From NCBI GenBank assembly GCA_002238505.1, contig MPMM01000011.1:41398-105397 (forward strand): a stretch of 64,000 nucleotides of DNA, given 5' to 3'. This document shows positions 9,225-17,594 of this stretch, in pieces. This DNA is from SAR202 cluster bacterium bin22 (GTDB lineage Bacteria; Chloroflexota; Dehalococcoidia; Lucifugimonadales; UBA3495). Each line of letters opens with the position of its first letter. Positions within the stretch are counted from its first letter, which is position 1. Both the position numbers and the translations under genes were made by a program. The notes under the pieces were generated by a model that had not been told where the DNA came from, did not search any database, and saw nothing but the letters and a program-made list of their open reading frames with translations.

Positions 9225-10151
9225 ATGCGAGCAGAACCTGGTAATGCGTTGAACGCCAGGAAGCATAACAACGCGACAGTTGGTCCGGCGGCGTTTGCCC
9301 TTTTGATGCTTCTGGTCATTGGCCTAACAGCATGCGGGGGAGATTCGCAGCCCGCAACCCAACCGGCAGAGCCACAAGCGCCCGCGCAGGCGACTCAGCC
9401 GGCTGCTGCTCCGACGTCTTCGGGTGCGCCACCTAGCCAGCCAGCAGCTACTGAGACTGAAGCAGCCCCGGCCCCTCAGGCCACAGCCACTACCGCCCGA
9501 CCGGCTGAACCCGACCAGGGAGCCCCGGCGGAAACTGCCCCAACGGCCACTCCGGAGCCGTTGGCTACGTCTGAGCCAGAAAGCCCTGCCACCGAACCGC
9601 TTGATTCGCCCACGGCAGGTCCGGAGGCCGCTGGCGGCACGGGCTTTTCCATAGGTGAGGGATCAGAGGCTACTTTTACCGTCAATGAGAAACTGGAGTG
9701 GCTCGACCTGCCCAATGACGCGGTTATGCGCACTTCGGGCTTGTCGGGCGCCATTTATCTAGACGGACAGCCCTCGGTGATCGAATTGGACCTCCACTCG
9801 ATGACCAGCGACTCCGACCGGAGGGACGGCTACGTCCGCAACCGCATGTTCCCCAACGACCAAACTGCCACATTCACCGTGAGCGACCTGGGAGACCTGC
9901 CCGACCCTCTTCCGGAGGGTGAGGTAATAAGCCAGGAAGTGATGGGCGAACTAACCATTCAGGGTGTTACGAAGCCCGTAACCTTCCAGGTGGAGGCACG
10001 CAGGGATCCAGACAAGCTGTTCGTACTTGGCCGGACCATCTTTACCTGGCAAGACCTGGAAATCCCGCCTCCCAACATTCCGGGGCGGATCCAGGTGAAG
10101 GATGAAGTGCAGGTAGAGGTACTGCTGTCGGCGGCGCCCAACAACCCGTAA
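9225..10151 (+). CDS. YceI-family lipoprotein
   Basis: 308 residues. An N-terminal signal ends in the lipobox LTAC, followed by about 100 residues of Ala/Pro/Thr/Glu linker and then a YceI-like domain (about 140-305). The domain shows the family pattern: an opening FTVNEKLEW strand, YVRNRMFPNDQTATFTVS, the central GELTIQGVTKPVTFQVEA and a closing beta strand. YceI proteins are lipocalin-like beta barrels that bind isoprenoid-type lipids. Here it would be anchored at the cell surface. It ends 24 bp before the response regulator and may be the first gene of the sensor/export operon. Confidence 0.85.
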   Translation: MRAEPGNALNARKHNNATVGPAAFALLMLLVIGLTACGGDSQPATQPAEPQAPAQATQPAAAPTSSGAPPSQPAATETEAAPAPQATATTARPAEPDQGAPAETAPTATPEPLATSEPESPATEPLDSPTAGPEAAGGTGFSIGEGSEATFTVNEKLEWLDLPNDAVMRTSGLSGAIYLDGQPSVIELDLHSMTSDSDRRDGYVRNRMFPNDQTATFTVSDLGDLPDPLPEGEVISQEVMGELTIQGVTKPVTFQVEARRDPDKLFVLGRTIFTWQDLEIPPPNIPGRIQVKDEVQVEVLLSAAPNNP

Positions 10152-10175
10152 CCGGTTTCGGCGAGGACAAGTCAA

Positions 10176-10847
10176 TTGCCCAACACAGTGCTAATAATTG
10201 AAGACGACCCCCACACCACTGAACTGGTGCGCCTGTATCTGGCCAACGACGGGCACGAGGTACTGTCGGCGGCAACCGGTCCCGCAGGCCTGGCCCTGGC
10301 CAGGGCAATTGATCCGGACCTGGTGCTGCTGGGCCTGGACGGGCGGGAAGTCTGCCGGGAAATCCGCGCCGAGTCCGATGTGCCCATAGTAATGCTGACC
10401 GCCAGGGTGGAGGAGGACAACCTGCTGACCGGCCTTGGCCTGGGGGCCGACGACTACGTCACCAAGCCCTTCCGGCCCCGGGAACTGGCCGCCCGCGTCA
10501 AGGCGGTGCTTCGCCGGAGTGGCAGGGATGAGTCGGAAGGCGGTGAAGAACTGGCTTTCGGCCCCATTCGGGTAAACCTGCGCGACCGGAAGGCAATGGC
10601 AGGGGATGTTTCCCTTTCCCTGACCCCAACCGAATTCCGCCTGCTGGTGCTCCTGCTGCGTGAGCCGGGGCGCGTGTTTTCCAGGGAACAAATCATCGAC
10701 CGAGCCCTGGGACAGGACTTTGACGGCTTTGACCGCACGGTCGATACCCACATCTACAGCCTGCGCCGAAAACTGGAGAAGCCCCTGGAAGGCGTCAGAT
10801 ATATTCACACCATATACGGAATGGGGTACAGACTTGGCAATGCCTAG
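10176..10847 (+). CDS. OmpR-type response regulator with a deleted phospho-acceptor loop
   Basis: 223 residues: receiver domain (1-118) and a winged-helix trans_reg_C domain (about 128-222, with LTPTEFRLLVLLL and VDTHIYSLRRKLE). The acidic pocket (IIEDDPHT), the switch Thr (MLTAR) and the conserved Lys (VTKPFRPREL) are intact. The strand-3 region reads PDLVLLGLDGREVCR, where the family norm is PDLVLLD-x-x-x-P-GLDG. About five codons, including the phosphorylated Asp, are therefore missing at 10331/10332, with the frame preserved. TTG start after GAGGA. It overlaps the kinase gene by 8 bp. Either phosphorylation-independent or an assembly or strain-level deletion. Confidence 0.9.
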   Translation: MPNTVLIIEDDPHTTELVRLYLANDGHEVLSAATGPAGLALARAIDPDLVLLGLDGREVCREIRAESDVPIVMLTARVEEDNLLTGLGLGADDYVTKPFRPRELAARVKAVLRRSGRDESEGGEELAFGPIRVNLRDRKAMAGDVSLSLTPTEFRLLVLLLREPGRVFSREQIIDRALGQDFDGFDRTVDTHIYSLRRKLEKPLEGVRYIHTIYGMGYRLGNA

Positions 10848-12267
10848 CTGGTTTAAGAGCCTCCAGTTCCGGCTAATTGTGGCCTTTACCCTAACTTTGA
10901 CCCTGACTCTGGGCTCAGTAGGCGCGCTGGTAAGCCTTCAAGCCGCAGAAGAATCCAAACGTTTCGAAACCAGCAGCCAGGAATTCCGTGTTGGTCGGGT
11001 CCACCGCATGATAGCCAGCCACTACGAGGAGAACCGGGAATGGGATGGCATCCAGCCTTCTCTTGAACAAGCCGGCTCATTCTTTGGTCGCCGCTTCGTC
11101 GTTACAAATTCGGAGGGAACCGTGGTTGCCGACTCTCATAAACGAGGGGGCAAAGGACGTTGGGGATTGGGCCGCCACTCCCGATCCAGTTCCATGGCTA
11201 TCGAAGTGGAGGGACATCCTGTCGGGTTCCTGGTTTCTGGCCCGGGCAGGTTCGATACTCCGGGCGACGGTGACCAAGCAACCGAACTCCCCGTGTCATT
11301 GCCACCGCCGCTGGAGGAGGCAAATGAACCTCCGATTTCCCGGATAACGGGGGCTGTCAACAAGTCCCTTCTTTGGACGGGCCTGATTGGCGCTGTCGGT
11401 GGAATCCTGGTTATGTCCTTTGTCTCCCGACGCATTCTGGCTCCGGTGCATGCCCTTAGCGGGGCTGCCCGCCGGTTGGGCCAGGGCGACCTCGCCCAGC
11501 GGGTTCCGTCGTCAGGGCCCGCAGAGCTTCGCAACCTGAGCGACACCTTCAACACCATGGCCGAAAACCTGGAGACGGCCGAACAGCAGCGCCGGAGCCT
11601 GACCGCCGACGTGGCCCACGAACTGCGTACACCCTTGTCTAATATTCAGGGATACCTGGACGCGGTCAATGATGGCCTGCTTGAGGCCGACGAGGCCACC
11701 ATAAATACCCTGCGTCAGCAGGCGGCCCACCTGGTAGCCCTGGTGGAAGACCTGCGGCTGCTGGCCCTGGCCGAGGCCGGTTCCCTGGCGCTTCACCTCC
11801 AGCTCGAATCATTGCGGGACTTGCTGCAAGAGTCCGTCGAAGCCTTTCGCCCCCGGGCTGATGCGGAGGGCATTAGTCTGACGCTGTCGGCGTCCGATGA
11901 CTTGCCCAGCGCGGAACTGGACCGCACCCGCATTTCACAGGTAGTGGGAAACCTGCTGGAAAACGCCATTGTGAACACACCGGAAGGCGGCGTGGTGGCC
12001 ATTAGCGCCTTTCAGGAAGACGAGAAGATAGCCGTGTCCATCGCTGACACGGGGACCGGTATCGCGCCGGAAGACCTGGACCGGATCTTCGACCGCCTGT
12101 ACCGCGTGGACGCATCCCGTGCCCGGACCACCGGCGGCGCCGGCCTTGGCCTGACCATTGCTCGCCACCTGGTCCTGGCCCACGGCGGAACCATAACCGT
12201 AGAAAGTATTGCAGGGCAGGGCAGCACATTTACCTTCACGCTCCCGCTGAATCGGAGCGGAGGTTGA
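10840..12267 (+). CDS. Membrane sensor histidine kinase
   Basis: 475 residues from ATG 10840, inside the end of the regulator gene; the frame is open further upstream but this start gives the expected N-terminal helix. Order: TM1 (about 11-31), a roughly 140-residue extracytoplasmic sensor region, TM2 (about 176-196), HAMP (about 197-250), HisKA with the phospho-acceptor His260 in LTADVAHELRTP, and HATPase_c with the N box (NLLENAIVNTPEGG) and G boxes (IADTGTGIAPEDL, GGAGLGLTIARHL). It should phosphorylate a partner regulator, yet the overlapping regulator lacks the acceptor Asp. The gene order ties it to the export genes downstream. Confidence 0.92.
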   Translation: MPSWFKSLQFRLIVAFTLTLTLTLGSVGALVSLQAAEESKRFETSSQEFRVGRVHRMIASHYEENREWDGIQPSLEQAGSFFGRRFVVTNSEGTVVADSHKRGGKGRWGLGRHSRSSSMAIEVEGHPVGFLVSGPGRFDTPGDGDQATELPVSLPPPLEEANEPPISRITGAVNKSLLWTGLIGAVGGILVMSFVSRRILAPVHALSGAARRLGQGDLAQRVPSSGPAELRNLSDTFNTMAENLETAEQQRRSLTADVAHELRTPLSNIQGYLDAVNDGLLEADEATINTLRQQAAHLVALVEDLRLLALAEAGSLALHLQLESLRDLLQESVEAFRPRADAEGISLTLSASDDLPSAELDRTRISQVVGNLLENAIVNTPEGGVVAISAFQEDEKIAVSIADTGTGIAPEDLDRIFDRLYRVDASRARTTGGAGLGLTIARHLVLAHGGTITVESIAGQGSTFTFTLPLNRSGG

Positions 12268-12296
12268 CGTAACCCCTTCCCTGCGAGGACACACAG

Positions 12297-14663
12297 ATGG
12301 AAGCACTTTGGAACGCCCTGAAGACCCTGTCAGTCTGGCAGATAATTGTCCTGGTGGCAGTAATGTTTGGTTCGGCGGCTGCCGTCTATTTTCTTTATAC
12401 CAACGCAACGCAACCCGATACCACCGAACTTGCCGAAAACCAGCAGTTGATTCCCGTCCAATACGGCGACATTGTCAACCAGGTATCCACCAACGGCAGC
12501 GTAACCTTCCCTGAGCGGGAAACCCTGAGGTTTGGGATAGAGGGGACCATCGGGGAGCTTCTGGTAGAAAAGGGGCAGTCAGTCAGCACAGGGCAAGAAC
12601 TGGCTCGGCTGGACGCGCCAACCATCGCAACCCTGGAGGAGGCGGTGGCCCAGGCCATGGTAGATGTGCTTGATGCCCAGGAAGACCTGGACGTTCTACG
12701 AGAGCCTTCTTCCGAGGCAACCAGAAACCTGGAGCTGGCTACGGCGGAGGAAGCAGTGGCATCCGCCAGGTTCGAAGTACAGCAGGCACGGGAAGCCCTG
12801 GAAGAATTGCTGGACCCGGAGTTGCCTGGCCCCCTGGAAATTGAGGCGAAGAAAGAGGAGATTGCCGCAGCAGAGTTCTTGATTCAGCAGCGCCAGGAAG
12901 AAATGGAAGACCTTCTCAACCCCGAGCTTCCATCCAACCAGGAACTCAAGGCCCAGGAGGAATTGATTGCCGACGCCCGGGTCAAGCTGCAGGAAGCAAG
13001 GGACAGCCGGGATGAACTGGTCAGCCGGAACCTGCAGCCCGATTATGCAATGAAACTGGCCGAAGCCCTGCAGCAACGGGCCGATGCGGAAAAGGAACTG
13101 GCTGAAATTCAACAGTCTCTGGACGAACTGGAACCCTCGGAGAGGGAACTGGCCCAGGCCAGGCAAGACCTGCTGAAGGCCCAGATCGCACTGGACGAGG
13201 CCAACCAATCCCTGGAAGACTTTCTTGACACTCACGGCTCCAACCTGACCAACCGCCGCCACGAAAAGACAGACCTGGAGGCAGACCTGGCTTCAGCCCG
13301 GGAAACCCTGGGTTCTCTCCAGGAAGCCTATGATCAGGGGAGACTCGGGCTATCCAGCAACATTACCCGCTGGGAAATCTATGCGGTGAACCTGGAGGAG
13401 GAACTGGAACAGGTCCGGTTCGGCATCGTCTCGGAAGTAGAAGAACTGGAGACTGACGTGGTCCTGGCCCAGGTTGCCCTGGCGGAAGCAGAAGAGCTTT
13501 TGGCAGAGGTGGAGCAGGGACCCGACGCGCTGGAGCGAGCCGCGCTGGAAGCCCGGGTCGAAGCTGTCACCGCTAACCAGGAGGTGGTGGAGCGGGATCT
13601 GGCCGAACTGGAGCAACCGGAGGTTGACCCACAGGAACTGGCCCTGAGGGACGCGCGCATTGTGCTGGCCGAAGCCAACCTGGCCCAGGCCATTGAAGAC
13701 CTGGAGGAACTCAAGGAGGATCTGGGAGTGACGCCGGACACGCTGGAACTGGCGTTGAATTCCCAGCAACTGGAACTGGCCGTGGCTGCGCTGGCCGAAC
13801 GAAGGGAAGAGTACGCTCAACTGCTGGAAGACATGGAATTCAAGCCGGACCCGTTCGAGGTGGCGCTGGGACAGCAGCGGATTGTGCTGGCCGAGGCCAC
13901 CCTGGCGCGGGCTGAGGAAAACCTGTCCGAACTGGTACTGGAGCACGCCGGCCCTCCGGACACACTGGATGTAGCCCTGGCAGAAAAGAAGATCGTTGCG
14001 GCCAATGTGCGGCTTGCCACTGCGGAAGAAGAACTGAGGGCCGCCATTGTTACTTCGCCCCTTACCGGATACGTGGCCGAGGTAAGTGTTGAGCAGGGAG
14101 ACAACATAGAGGCGCGCGCGGCCATTATGGAAGTCGTCGATCCCACTATTGTTGAGATTGACGGCATAGTGGACGAAATCGACGTGCTTCTGGTGCAGAC
14201 GGGAACGGCCGCCGAGGTTCAACTTGATGCTCTTCCGGGGATGGTCCTGGAGGGCCTAGTTACCGAGATTGCGGAAATTGCCAATAACGAACAGGGGGTA
14301 GTCAGTTTCCCCATTCGCATCCGGATGGAGGTACCCGAGGGAGTGCGCCCGCGGGAGGGCCTGAGCGCAGTGGCCAATATAGTGCTGCAAGAGGAACTAA
14401 ATGTATTGCTGGTGCCGCAGCAGGCGCTGTACGGTTCCTTTGACCGGCCATTGGTCAGAATCCTGACCGACGGGGGCGTGTCGGAGCAACAGGTGGACCT
14501 GGGCAACAGGGATGACTTCTGGGTAGCAGTCAAGGCGGGTCTTTCTGAAGGAGACCAGATTATTTTCGAGTCCGCAGATGTTGGCGCCAGCGAATTCAGC
14601 TTCCGCAACCTTCGTCGCGCCACCGGAGGCAGCCTAGGGGGAGGCGGAGGCGGACGCCGCTAA
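12297..14663 (+). CDS. Very long HlyD/MacA-like periplasmic adaptor (membrane fusion protein)
   Basis: 788 residues, about twice the length of MacA. One N-terminal TM helix (about 14-34) is followed by a lipoyl-like half-domain (RFGIEGTIGELLVEKGQSVSTGQ). A coiled-coil region of about 450 residues, rich in Glu/Leu/Ala, comes next; it carries recurrent units such as ALEELLDPELP, EMEDLLNPELP and LAEANLAQAIEDLEEL, which suggest internal duplication. The second lipoyl half follows (IVTSPLTGYVAEVSVEQGD), then beta-barrel and membrane-proximal domains and a Gly-rich end. It would couple the MacB-type pump to export across the envelope. No TolC-like gene is adjacent. Confidence 0.88.
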   Translation: MEALWNALKTLSVWQIIVLVAVMFGSAAAVYFLYTNATQPDTTELAENQQLIPVQYGDIVNQVSTNGSVTFPERETLRFGIEGTIGELLVEKGQSVSTGQELARLDAPTIATLEEAVAQAMVDVLDAQEDLDVLREPSSEATRNLELATAEEAVASARFEVQQAREALEELLDPELPGPLEIEAKKEEIAAAEFLIQQRQEEMEDLLNPELPSNQELKAQEELIADARVKLQEARDSRDELVSRNLQPDYAMKLAEALQQRADAEKELAEIQQSLDELEPSERELAQARQDLLKAQIALDEANQSLEDFLDTHGSNLTNRRHEKTDLEADLASARETLGSLQEAYDQGRLGLSSNITRWEIYAVNLEEELEQVRFGIVSEVEELETDVVLAQVALAEAEELLAEVEQGPDALERAALEARVEAVTANQEVVERDLAELEQPEVDPQELALRDARIVLAEANLAQAIEDLEELKEDLGVTPDTLELALNSQQLELAVAALAERREEYAQLLEDMEFKPDPFEVALGQQRIVLAEATLARAEENLSELVLEHAGPPDTLDVALAEKKIVAANVRLATAEEELRAAIVTSPLTGYVAEVSVEQGDNIEARAAIMEVVDPTIVEIDGIVDEIDVLLVQTGTAAEVQLDALPGMVLEGLVTEIAEIANNEQGVVSFPIRIRMEVPEGVRPREGLSAVANIVLQEELNVLLVPQQALYGSFDRPLVRILTDGGVSEQQVDLGNRDDFWVAVKAGLSEGDQIIFESADVGASEFSFRNLRRATGGSLGGGGGGRR

Positions 14664-14679
14664 AGGGGCTTCGGCAATA

Positions 14680-15384
14680 ATGGTCAAGGACGAGAGCGTG
14701 AATCCGGCAACAATTGAACTCCGGAATGTTACCAAGACCTACCGAATCGGCGACATTGAGGTGGGCGCCCTCCGGGGTGTTTCCGTGTCGATACAGGCAG
14801 GTGAGATGGTGGCAATTATGGGGGCATCCGGTTCCGGCAAATCCACCATGATGAATATTCTGGGGTGCCTGGACGTGCCCACGGCCGGCGAGTATTACCT
14901 GGAGGGGGAAAACGTGGGCCGGCTCAGCGACGACCGCCTGGCCGACATCCGCAACCGCAAAATCGGTTTCGTTTTCCAGACCTACAATCTGCTGCCCCGG
15001 CTGACGGCTCTGGCCAACGTGGAGTTACCCCTGCTTTACGGCAACGGTCATAACCGGCGGCGACGTTCACTCCAGGCTTTGAACCGGGTGGGGCTGGCCG
15101 AAAGGGTGGGACACCGGCCCGTAGAACTTTCCGGCGGTCAGCAGCAGCGGGTGGGAATCGCCAGGGCCCTGGTGAAGGAGCCCAGCATTCTCCTTGCCGA
15201 CGAGCCCACCGGAAATCTGGACAGCCAGTCCAGTGAGGAAGTGGTCGCCATACTCCAGGACCTGAACCGGAGGGAAGGCCTCACGGTCATAATCGTAACC
15301 CACGAACCCGACATCGCCGCCGCCACCCGCCGGACGATTACCATGCTGGACGGTCTGGTGACCGACGATAGGGAAATCGCATGA
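14680..15384 (+). CDS. ABC transporter ATP-binding protein, MacB/LolD-type
   Basis: 234 residues. Walker A is GASGSGKST (near residue 49), the Q-loop is in VFQTYNLLPRLTA, the signature is LSGGQQQR, Walker B is ILLADEPTGNLD and the switch His is in VTHEPD. The DEPTGNLD wording and the short length are typical of the LolD/MacB/FtsE group that drives FtsX-fold permeases by mechanotransmission. It starts 17 bp after the adaptor gene, and its stop overlaps the permease ATG (ATGA), implying translational coupling. It powers the permease encoded next. Confidence 0.93.
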   Translation: MVKDESVNPATIELRNVTKTYRIGDIEVGALRGVSVSIQAGEMVAIMGASGSGKSTMMNILGCLDVPTAGEYYLEGENVGRLSDDRLADIRNRKIGFVFQTYNLLPRLTALANVELPLLYGNGHNRRRRSLQALNRVGLAERVGHRPVELSGGQQQRVGIARALVKEPSILLADEPTGNLDSQSSEEVVAILQDLNRREGLTVIIVTHEPDIAAATRRTITMLDGLVTDDREIA

Positions 15385-16628
15385 ATCCCCTGGCGACTTT
15401 TCGGATAGCGCTGGCCTCCCTGGGCGCCAACAAGCTGCGTTCGGGCCTGACCCTGCTGGGAATCGTCATCGGCGTTTCCGCAGTTATCTCCCTGATGGCC
15501 ATTGGCCAGGGGGTGCAGCAGGCTATTACTTCCAACATCGAGTCCCTGGGAACCAACCTCCTTTTCGTACAACCCGGCGATTCGTTCCAGGGAGGTGTTG
15601 GCGGGGGGGCTGGCAGCGCGGGGACCCTGACCCTGGAAGATGCTTACGCTCTTGAAGATGCCGTATTTGCTCCGCTGGTCAAGTCAGTAGCTCCTGAAAT
15701 CCGGGCCTCAGCCCAGGTGTCGGCGGGGCGCAACAACACCTTCGTACAGATTATTGGAGTTACTCCGGAGTACGAGGATGTACGCAACTCTCCCGTGGAG
15801 GATGGGCAATTTGTGACGGCGGGACAACTGGCCAACAACTCCCAGGTGGCCGTTCTGGGAGCGACCATCAACGAGACCCTGTTCGGAAACAGGGACCCGC
15901 TGGGCCAGCCTATCCGGATCAACGGGCGACAGTTTGAGGTAATTGGCACTCTGAAGAGCAAAGGGGGCGGCTTTTTCGGCAGCCTGGACAGCCAGATCCT
16001 GGTCCCCATAACCACCGCCTACTACCGCATAAATTCCCAGCGCACCACCCACGGGGAAATCAGCGTCGATTCCATTAACGTGCAGATGCCGGACATTGCA
16101 TCAATGGACTCGGGCATGCGCCAGGTCGCCACGGTACTGCGCCTGCGCCACCACATCACCGGCGATGACGACTTTGTCATTACCAACCAACAGCAGACCA
16201 TTGAGACCCTGGAGGAGACCACCAGCACCTTCGTGATATTCCTCGGAGCCATCGCGGGCATATCGCTGCTGGTGGGCGGCATTGGAATTATGAACATCAT
16301 GCTGGTTTCGGTTACTGAACGTACCCGGGAAATTGGCATCCGCAAGGCAATGGGCGCCAAGCGTCGGGACATTCTGCTGCAGTTCATGTCGGAAGCCACC
16401 CTGCTCAGCCTCGGGGGAGGAGCGGCAGGTGTCATGGCGGGGGCCAGTGTCGCCGGCCTGTTGAACGGCCGCCCCCTGCTGGGCAACAACCCCATGCAGA
16501 CGGCCTTTAGCTGGGACATTGCCCTCCTTGCCCTGGGGGTGTCGGCTGCAATAGGTCTATTCTTCGGCATCTACCCGGCCATGCGGGCGGCCAGCCTGCA
16601 TCCAATAGATGCGCTTCGCTACGAGTAA
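15381..16628 (+). CDS. MacB-like ABC transporter permease (FtsX fold)
   Basis: 415 residues: one N-terminal TM helix with KLRSGLTLLGIVIGVSAVI, a large extracytoplasmic MacB_PCD domain (about 50-270), and a C-terminal FtsX block of three TM helices. That block contains GGIGIMNIMLVSVTERTREIGIRKAMGAKR, whose EIGIRKAMGAKR stretch is the diagnostic coupling helix. The ATPase is a separate protein here rather than fused. Together with the adaptor it forms a tripartite-type pump for a peptide, lipid or antibiotic substrate that cannot be named. It overlaps the ATPase gene by 4 bp. Confidence 0.93.
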   Translation: MNPLATFRIALASLGANKLRSGLTLLGIVIGVSAVISLMAIGQGVQQAITSNIESLGTNLLFVQPGDSFQGGVGGGAGSAGTLTLEDAYALEDAVFAPLVKSVAPEIRASAQVSAGRNNTFVQIIGVTPEYEDVRNSPVEDGQFVTAGQLANNSQVAVLGATINETLFGNRDPLGQPIRINGRQFEVIGTLKSKGGGFFGSLDSQILVPITTAYYRINSQRTTHGEISVDSINVQMPDIASMDSGMRQVATVLRLRHHITGDDDFVITNQQQTIETLEETTSTFVIFLGAIAGISLLVGGIGIMNIMLVSVTERTREIGIRKAMGAKRRDILLQFMSEATLLSLGGGAAGVMAGASVAGLLNGRPLLGNNPMQTAFSWDIALLALGVSAAIGLFFGIYPAMRAASLHPIDALRYE

Positions 16629-16638
16629 GGGAGGCAAA

Positions 16639-17481
16639 ATGAACCGGTCATTCATCATGCTGCTGGTCCTGGTCCTCTTCCTGGGCGCAGGTTTTGGCGG
16701 CTCGTTTATCGGTGGCGTCATTTACGGTCAAACCCTGGAGGACGAAACCAGCGAGCTATCGCCAAGGCTGGGAGCAGCAGGCCAGTTTCCGGGCGGCGAC
16801 GCCGGAGCGGCGGCGGGCCAGCGCGGACTGGGCAGGCAGGGGCAAGGAGGCGGCTTTGCCGGTGGGCAGGCAGCGGGAGAGCAGCAGCAGGCCCTTCAAC
16901 CCGCCGGACCAGGCAATGCTTCCGGAAGACAGGGCCGGGGCGGCCAGGCCGGAGCGGCCACCGAGCAACTGGGCGGTGGAGAAGGCAACCAGACTGAAGG
17001 ACAACCTGCCCAAGTGCAGCCTGTAAGCGAACCGGAAGGACGGCAGCGAGACGGGACAGGTCAATCCGTTGACAGCCAGGCTGCGAACGAAGCGGCCGCC
17101 CCGGAATCGGCGGCGGCAGGAAACCCCGCTACGCAGACAACTCCATCCATGGAGGATGAAGCCAGTGCAGGAGGCAGCAGCGAGGCATCTGGACGAAGCA
17201 GTCTGGTGGGAACAGTCAGTTCGCTGGAGGGAGATACCCTGACCGTGATTTCGGCGAGAGGCGAGACGGCGGCAATGCTTTCAGATTCCACTTCCGTGTT
17301 CCAGATAGCTGAATCCTCGCGGGATTCCCTCACCAGCGAAACCCTGGTCCGGGTCATTGGCAGCAGAAGCCAGGAGGGTGGTCTGGCAGCGCAGTCAGTA
17401 ATCATCATGCCCGCGGGAACTGAAGACCTGTTTGGAGCAGCAGGCGGACCAGGTGGACGCCGCCGGGGAGTAGGTCCGTAA
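16639..17481 (+). CDS. Membrane-anchored Gln/Gly-rich protein with DUF5666-like end
   Basis: 280 residues from ATG 16639, preceded by GGGAGG. A single N-terminal hydrophobic segment (FIMLLVLVLFLGAGFGGSFIGGVIYG) is followed by about 150 residues of low-complexity Gly/Gln/Ala/Glu sequence. The compact C-terminal domain (about 192-262) reads SLVGTVSSLEGDTLTVIS and ends AAQSVIIMPAG, the beta pattern of DUF5666. It begins 10 bp after the permease gene and is the last gene of the operon, so it is probably an envelope accessory of the pump. Its biochemical role is unknown. Confidence 0.7.
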   Translation: MNRSFIMLLVLVLFLGAGFGGSFIGGVIYGQTLEDETSELSPRLGAAGQFPGGDAGAAAGQRGLGRQGQGGGFAGGQAAGEQQQALQPAGPGNASGRQGRGGQAGAATEQLGGGEGNQTEGQPAQVQPVSEPEGRQRDGTGQSVDSQAANEAAAPESAAAGNPATQTTPSMEDEASAGGSSEASGRSSLVGTVSSLEGDTLTVISARGETAAMLSDSTSVFQIAESSRDSLTSETLVRVIGSRSQEGGLAAQSVIIMPAGTEDLFGAAGGPGGRRRGVGP

Positions 17482-17543
17482 CCATATCCTGGTCATAACC
17501 TACTCTTACACCAACTACACGGACGTAGAAAACCCGAGAACAA

Positions 17544-17569
17544 AAGGGGTGGCGTGGAAGCCACCCCTT
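17544..17569 (-). terminator. Bidirectional hairpin between convergent genes
   Basis: A perfect 10-bp stem (AAGGGGTGGC / GCCACCCCTT) with loop GTGGAA. Read on the minus strand it is followed by TTTTG, so it best terminates the selenoprotein gene that ends at 17595. It can also stop the rightward export operon. Confidence 0.75.
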
Positions 17570-17594
17570 CATGCATATCTGATCCTGGGGAGGG

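Noticed and set aside
13350..14222. Minus-strand frame of 290 residues within the adaptor gene
   Set aside because: Antisense to a coiled-coil region with strong codon periodicity; no motif.
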